A DNA stretch of 33,134 nt from an uncultured Caulobacterales bacterium (GTDB lineage: Bacteria > Pseudomonadota > Alphaproteobacteria > Caulobacterales > Caulobacteraceae): NCBI GenBank assembly GCA_903858185.1, contig CAIOHT010000110.1, forward strand, positions 1 to 33,134, read 5' to 3'. Shown here piece after piece: positions 29,485 through 33,134 of the stretch. The notes under the pieces are model-generated. The model did no database searches. It saw only the letters and a program-made list of their open reading frames with translations, and was not told the origin of the DNA. The position numbers and the translations under genes are program-made. Numbering within the stretch: the first letter of the stretch is position 1; each line of letters starts with the position of its first letter.

Positions 29485-31025
29485 CCCCTGCCGGTGCCCT
29501 GCGGCTCGTCCTCGGCGATCAGCTTTCGGAGTTTCTGACGGCGCTCGAGGGCATCGACGTTCGCCAGGACGTCGTGCTGATGGCCGAGGTCCGGGACGAA
29601 GCCACCTATGTCCGCCACCACAAACAGAAGATCGCCCTGATCTTCGCCGCCATGCGCAGCCACGCGGAACGCCTTTCGGCAAGGGGCGTGACCGTTCGCT
29701 ACATCCGGATCGATGCGCCCGGGAACACCCATACCATCGTCGGCGAGATCGAGCGGGCCCTGACCGACACCGGCTGCTCAAGCGTCGTCATGACGGAATG
29801 CGGGGAATGGCGACTGGCCGAAGCACTGAAGGCCTTCGCAGTCGCCGCACAGGTTCCTGTCGAGATCCGTGAGGACCGGCGCTTCATCTGCTCGCACGAC
29901 CACTTCCGCGCCTGGGCTGGCGACCAGCGGCAGCTGCGCATGGAGTACTTCTACCGCGAGATGCGGCGTGAAACCGGGCTGTTGATGAACGGGACGGAGC
30001 CCGAGGGCGGCCGGTGGAACTTCGACGCCGAAAACCGCAAGGGCTTGCCGAAGGGAGTGCGTCCGCCGGCCCGTCCACGGATCTCCCCCACCACGACGAC
30101 GCGCGAGGCCATGGCGGACGTCGAGCGCCTGTTCCCCGATCACTTCGGCGACCTGGCGTCCTTCGGCTGGCCCACGACAGTTGCAGAGGCCGAACAGGTC
30201 CTGGAGGCCTTCATCACCGACATCCTGCCCGATTTCGGCGAATGGCAGGACGCCATGGCGACGGGGCAGCCGTGGATGTGGCACGGCCTGATCTCGACGT
30301 CGCTGAACATCGGCCTGCTGGATCCGCTGGAGACCTGTCGACGGGCTGAGGCGGCCTACCGCGCCGGCCGCGCGCCGCTGAATGCGGTCGAGGGCTTCGT
30401 CCGACAGATCCTCGGCTGGCGCGAGTTCGTGCGCGGCGTCTACTGGCTGAAGATGCCGGAGTACGGCCTGCGCAACGCCCTGGGCGCCGACCGCCGGCTA
30501 CCGGCGTTCTTCTGGTCTGGCGAGACCGACATGGCCTGTGTCGCCGACGCCGTCGAAACCACCCGCGCCAACGCCTACGCCCACCACATCCAGCGCCTCA
30601 TGGTCACGGGAAACCTGGCCATGCTGCTGGGCGTGCATCCGGACGCGGTGGATGACTGGTACATGACCGTCTACGCGGACGCGTTCGAATGGGTCGAAAT
30701 GCCCAACACGCGCGGCATGGCGACCTTCGCCGACGGCGGCATCATCGGGTCCAAGCCCTATGCCGCCTCCGGCGCCTACATCAACCGGATGAGCGACTGC
30801 TGCGCCGGCTGCCGCTACGACGTGAAAGCGAAATCCGGCGACGACGCCTGCCCGTTCAATCGCCTCTACTGGGGCTTTCTCGAGCGCAACCGGCCCCTGC
30901 TGGGCGCCAATGCCCGGCTCGCCATGCCCTACCGCACCCTGGACAGTTTCGGCGAAGACCGCCGTCGCGCCCTGCTGGCTGACGCAGAAGCCGCACGGGC
31001 CGCGCTCGGCGCCGTGAAGCGCTAG
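29481..31025 (+). CDS. phrB: Iron-sulfur cryptochrome/photolyase (PhrB, FeS-BCP type)
   Basis: The 514-residue protein is the bacterial (6-4) photolyase/cryptochrome class with flavin, a ribolumazine-type antenna and a [4Fe-4S] cluster. It repairs (6-4) UV photoproducts or senses light. The GTG at 29481 gives VTPAGALRLVLGDQLSEF, the family's normal N-terminus. A frame running back to 29289 is longer, but its first 64 codons overlap the DUF2256 gene. Four cysteines, Cys353, Cys441, Cys444 and Cys457, have spacings 88, 3 and 13, the same as the cluster ligands I recall for Agrobacterium PhrB (350, 438, 441, 454). Flavin-domain motifs include AYAHHIQRLMVTGN and WVEMPNTRGMATFADGG. It is coupled to DUF2256 by a four-base overlap. 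Confidence 0.95.
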   Translation: MTPAGALRLVLGDQLSEFLTALEGIDVRQDVVLMAEVRDEATYVRHHKQKIALIFAAMRSHAERLSARGVTVRYIRIDAPGNTHTIVGEIERALTDTGCSSVVMTECGEWRLAEALKAFAVAAQVPVEIREDRRFICSHDHFRAWAGDQRQLRMEYFYREMRRETGLLMNGTEPEGGRWNFDAENRKGLPKGVRPPARPRISPTTTTREAMADVERLFPDHFGDLASFGWPTTVAEAEQVLEAFITDILPDFGEWQDAMATGQPWMWHGLISTSLNIGLLDPLETCRRAEAAYRAGRAPLNAVEGFVRQILGWREFVRGVYWLKMPEYGLRNALGADRRLPAFFWSGETDMACVADAVETTRANAYAHHIQRLMVTGNLAMLLGVHPDAVDDWYMTVYADAFEWVEMPNTRGMATFADGGIIGSKPYAASGAYINRMSDCCAGCRYDVKAKSGDDACPFNRLYWGFLERNRPLLGANARLAMPYRTLDSFGEDRRRALLADAEAARAALGAVKR

Positions 31026-31037
31026 CCGGAGCCGGCA

Positions 31038-31127
31038 TGGCGGACGGGGTGGGATTCGAACCCACGGTAGGCTTCCACCTACGGCGGTTTTCAAGACCGC
31101 TGCCTTAAACCACTCGACCACCCGTCC
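31038..31127 (-). tRNA. tRNA-Ser (anticodon UGA)
   Basis: On the minus strand the 90-base cloverleaf begins with acceptor GGACGGG (31127-31121) and ends CCCGTCC, discriminator G and an encoded CCA (31040-31038). The anticodon arm is GCGGT-CTTGAAA-ACCGC with anticodon TGA (forward bases 31091-31093). The T arm is GTGGG-TTCGAAT-CCCAC. The long variable arm (GTAGGTGGAAGCCTAC) marks a class II tRNA. It reads UCA and other UCN codons. Its 3' end faces the photolyase gene only 12 bases away. Confidence 0.97.
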
Positions 31128-31280
31128 GTTGGCGGCGCTTCTATCAGCGCCGGGGCGCCGCCTCCAGTGCTATCGGACGGCCGCATCGGACCCTGGCCGA
31201 ACGCGCAAGCCGTTGGGTGCGCGCACGCCCACGCCGGGGCATGGCTTCAGAAGTCGCCATCACCGGACGCCGAAGCGGGG

Positions 31281-31311
31281 TTACTGCTCGTGGGCAGGCC
31301 ACGAGCAGTAA
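31281..31311. terminator. Perfect 13-base-pair hairpin after the ion-channel gene
   Basis: TTACTGCTCGTGG (31281-31293) and CCACGAGCAGTAA (31299-31311) pair perfectly around the five-base loop GCAGG. The structure starts 17 bases after the minus-strand stop at 31328. No T-run follows the arm, so it is a terminator-like or mRNA-protecting hairpin. It is the longest perfect simple stem in the window apart from the REP-like pair. Confidence 0.55.
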
Positions 31312-31327
31312 TCCCGGACAGACCTTC

Positions 31328-32338
31328 CTAACGCCAAAGCAGGATGGCTATGACGGCGGCTATGAAGGCCAGGACCGCGGCCATCAGCAGTTTCCGGTCT
31401 GTCGCCTGGACCGCCCTGATGACATCGCCATCGGCGCCGGCCGCCGCCCTGTAGGCGAAGATGGCCCGGATCAGCGTCAGGACAATCAGGGCGTAGACCA
31501 CGAGATATATCTTATCCATCAGGATCAGGTAGCCGAGGTCGGGAAGACCGTCCGAATAGCTCTTCTGCAGGAAGATCGCCGTCAACAAGGCGCCGGCCGG
31601 AAGCGCCGTGCGGACGTCGACATCCTGTGGCCGAATGAGCAGGGCCGAAAGCGCTGCGCCGAGAACGATGAAGAGGGGCAGCAGCAGCTTCCAGTAAAAG
31701 AAGCTCATGGGGCGGGAAATCTCGATGCTGAACTGGGCCGCGGAATAGGCTGACGGCGTTGCTTCTTCGCCGAAGTTCGTACCGTAGTCATGGGTGAAGG
31801 TCTTCGAGGTGAAGCCGTCAATCCGCCAACCCGGGATTCGCAGGCTGCTACCGATTCCGCTGCTCTTCTGGTCGATCACATAGGAGACGGTCTCGGCACC
31901 GTTCGTTGTGTCCTCGATCATGATGCTGAGTCTTTGCTTATCCAGCGGATAATCCGCCAGGGAGAATGGCTGCACAAAGCGGCCTTCGACCTTCATGATC
32001 TGGTAACGCGAGCCGTCAGCCAGGACCTGCGGCTCTTCCAGAAGGTTTTCCTGCTGCTTGCCCCACTCCTCCACCATATTGGTAAATTCCATGGTGCTGG
32101 TGGGATCTATGTCACCCTTCCAGCGAAGCCACATATAGGTATCGACGTAGTAGGTGTTGCTGGCCATATCCAGCTGGTAGATTGAGACCGGATAGAAGCC
32201 GACCTTGACCTGCTGGGCCGTCGGCGGCGGAGTCCTGACTTCCGTCAAGGTCCCCTTCTTCATGTCCTGGGCGGCGCCGGGCGATACCAGAAGCATCAAG
32301 CCCGCGATCGCAATCAGTATGCGGTTGAAAAACATCAT
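31328..32338 (-). CDS. Prokaryotic pentameric ligand-gated ion channel (Cys-loop family) homologue
   Basis: The 336-residue protein has the layout of ELIC/GLIC-type channels. A signal peptide (MMFFNRILIAIAGLMLLVSP, cleavage near AA|QD, residues 23/24) is followed by an extracellular beta-domain with IYQLDMASNTYYVDTYMWLR and the Cys-loop-equivalent YPLDKQRLSI (130-139). Four membrane helices follow: M1 about 213-235 (after ISRPMSFFYWKLLLPL), M2 about 243-261, then SDGLPDLGYLILMDK leading into M3 about 268-296, and M4 about 317-335. There are no Cys-loop cysteines, as usual in bacteria. The ATG at 32338 follows AGGGGGAG; a second ATG is next to it, and longer frames add unrelated sequence. The gene looks less GC-rich than its neighbours by eye, suggesting later acquisition. 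The ligand is unknown. Confidence 0.88.
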   Translation of the reverse strand: MMFFNRILIAIAGLMLLVSPGAAQDMKKGTLTEVRTPPPTAQQVKVGFYPVSIYQLDMASNTYYVDTYMWLRWKGDIDPTSTMEFTNMVEEWGKQQENLLEEPQVLADGSRYQIMKVEGRFVQPFSLADYPLDKQRLSIMIEDTTNGAETVSYVIDQKSSGIGSSLRIPGWRIDGFTSKTFTHDYGTNFGEEATPSAYSAAQFSIEISRPMSFFYWKLLLPLFIVLGAALSALLIRPQDVDVRTALPAGALLTAIFLQKSYSDGLPDLGYLILMDKIYLVVYALIVLTLIRAIFAYRAAAGADGDVIRAVQATDRKLLMAAVLAFIAAVIAILLWR

Positions 32339-32355
32339 TCCACTCCCCCTAGAAG

Positions 32356-32383
32356 TCATGTCCACGCGAGAGTGTGGACATGA
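32356..32383. promoter_or_regulatory. Ten-base inverted repeat upstream of the channel gene
   Basis: TCATGTCCAC (32356-32365) and GTGGACATGA (32374-32383) are perfect arms separated by eight bases. They lie 18-45 bases ahead of the channel ATG on its template side. The size and spacing suit a dimeric repressor or activator site; a leader hairpin is also possible. Confidence 0.4.
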
Positions 32384-32469
32384 ACCGGGCGACGCGTGGC
32401 GCCCTGACTTACCCGAATTCCGGGAATTGAGCGGAAAAGCGCGCCCGAAGCTCTGCGCGTGACCCGGGC

Positions 32470-32604
32470 GCAACACCGCATGGAGCGCTGCGGGCCACCC
32501 TCGACCTGCCCAGCCGCCAGACGCTGATCGTCGACGTCCCTCCGCGTAGGGACGACGACCGCGCCCTGTTCGCCCGCGCGCCCTACATCCAGCCTGGGAT
32601 CTGA
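32470..32604 (+). pseudogene. Possible 3' gene remnant
   Basis: A short open frame ending at TGA 32602-32604 reads ATLDLPSRQTLIVDV, then PPRRDDDRALFARAPYIQPG and I. Its composition looks like the C-terminal end of a real protein, unlike the shadow frames around it. No start codon, ribosome binding site or upstream coding region fits: upstream the frame becomes Arg/Ser/Pro-rich. I do not recognise a family. It may be the residue of a deleted gene between the channel and RTX genes, or a chance frame. Confidence 0.25.
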
Positions 32605-32611
32605 CCGGCCC

Positions 32612-33134
32612 CTAGAGCACCCAGCCCCCGTTCGTGTCCCCACCGCCGGTGTAGAGGTTGCCCGTCGTGCCGGCGATGTTACCGTTGATCTCGACGATCA
32701 GGTCAGCCTTGCGGTCGCCGTCGACATCGAGTTGCAGGACACTCTTGCCGGTGATGAACTTCAGGGTGGCCTGGCCCGCGACGCCGCTGAAGTTGCCGAC
32801 GAAGGTGAAGGCCTGGTCGCCGGCGAGGATCGCGTTGGCGTCGATGGCGCTGAGGTCGCTCCGGTCGCCCCCGGCGAAGCTGAGGTCGAGGATCACGTCC
32901 TTGTCGGCGGTGAGGCCAAAGCCGGGGCCGGTGCGGCGGATGTCGGCGGCCGTGAACAGGAAGGTGTCGGCGCCCGTCCCGCCGGTCAGCCGGTCCTGGC
33001 CCGCGCCGCCGGAGAGGGTGTCATCGTTGGCTCCGCCGTCGAGCGTGTCGTTGCCGGCCTCGCCGTTGAGCGTGTCATTGCCCGCCAGGCCGTTCAGGAT
33101 GTCGCCGCCGCCACCGCCGCTGAGGGTGTTGGCC
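32612..33134 (-). CDS. RTX / serralysin-like secreted protein, C-terminal part
   Basis: The minus-strand frame is open from the window edge to TAG 32612-32614; the upstream part of the gene is missing. At the edge are glycine-aspartate nonapeptide repeats (GGGGGDILNG, LAGNDTLNG, EAGNDTLDG, GAGQDRLTG), which bind calcium in a beta-roll. Next comes the peptidase M10 serralysin C-terminal pattern: GADTFLFTAADI, DLSFAGGDRSDLSAIDAN, AGDQAFTFVGNFSGVAGQ, then LQLDVDGDRKADLIVEING. Proteins of this type leave through a type I secretion system using an uncleaved C-terminal signal, here ending near TNGGWVL. The secreted enzyme's catalytic domain and any exporter genes lie outside the window, so its activity cannot be named. 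Confidence 0.88.
   Translation of the reverse strand, partial: ANTLSGGGGGDILNGLAGNDTLNGEAGNDTLDGGANDDTLSGGAGQDRLTGGTGADTFLFTAADIRRTGPGFGLTADKDVILDLSFAGGDRSDLSAIDANAILAGDQAFTFVGNFSGVAGQATLKFITGKSVLQLDVDGDRKADLIVEINGNIAGTTGNLYTGGGDTNGGWVL

Noticed and set aside
31038..32338. tRNA-Ser as an integration site for the ion-channel gene
   Set aside because: The channel lies on the 5' side of the tRNA, while islands normally insert at the 3' end. I saw no direct repeat of the tRNA end and no integrase.
1..33134. CRISPR arrays, prophage, insertion sequences or replication origin
   Set aside because: No regularly spaced repeats, transposase, integrase, phage structural genes or origin-like box clusters were seen; repeats found are REP-like palindromes.

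Overview
The window is GC-rich chromosomal DNA from an alphaproteobacterium, most likely Caulobacterales/Caulobacteraceae. The evidence is gene order: ispDF, then dus-ntrB-ntrC-ntrY-ntrX, then hfq-hflX, plus an rlpA-tmk-holB-tatD-MBL block. NtrC lacks the sigma54 contact loop, as in some other alphaproteobacteria. I see no prophage, insertion sequence, CRISPR array or rRNA. No gene-free stretch exceeds 300 bases; the longest are 32339-32611 and 31128-31327.

Region 1 (1-3742): the start of a cinA/pncC-type amidohydrolase (cut by the window edge), a membrane-fused spermidine-synthase-like protein, a near-perfect inverted pair of REP-like hairpins, and bifunctional ispDF for isoprenoid synthesis. 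Region 2 (3833-11899): a + strand run of tRNA dihydrouridine synthase, NtrB/NtrC, NtrY/NtrX and a D-amino-acid-transaminase-like enzyme. Most junctions overlap by 1-11 bases. The exception is a 71-base ntrC-ntrY gap carrying a palindrome with a CAA-N5-TTG core. Region 3 (12005-14456): hfq (GTG start), hflX (TTG start overlapping the hfq stop) and a secreted alpha/beta hydrolase overlapping the hflX stop.

Region 4 (14461-17259, minus): mazG, a GPH-type sugar/cation symporter and a small exported protein. Region 5 (17414-21222, minus): rlpA, tmk, holB, tatD and an MBL-fold phosphodiesterase-like gene. The last four are tightly packed, with no metG between holB and tatD. Region 6 (21370-29207) is an accessory lipid/acyl-CoA metabolism zone: a sphingosine-phosphate-lyase-like enzyme with an SDR, a two-TM potassium-channel-like protein, a VOC protein, an ACAD10/11-type phosphotransferase with an SDR, an AcuI-type reductase, an HSD10-type dehydrogenase and an SRPBCC protein.

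Region 7 (29320-33134): a 54-residue DUF2256 zinc-ribbon-like protein overlaps by four bases the GTG start of an iron-sulfur photolyase of the PhrB type. Then come tRNA-Ser(UGA), a prokaryotic pentameric ligand-gated ion channel homologue with a signal peptide, and the C-terminal end of an RTX (serralysin-like) secreted protein cut by the window edge.

The most distinctive observations are the DUF2256-photolyase coupling, the pentameric channel gene, the loss of the GAFTGA loop in both NtrC and NtrX, the putative NtrX operator, the altered metal motif in TatD, and a hairpin that would cover the rlpA ribosome binding site. No wholly new multi-gene system is evident.
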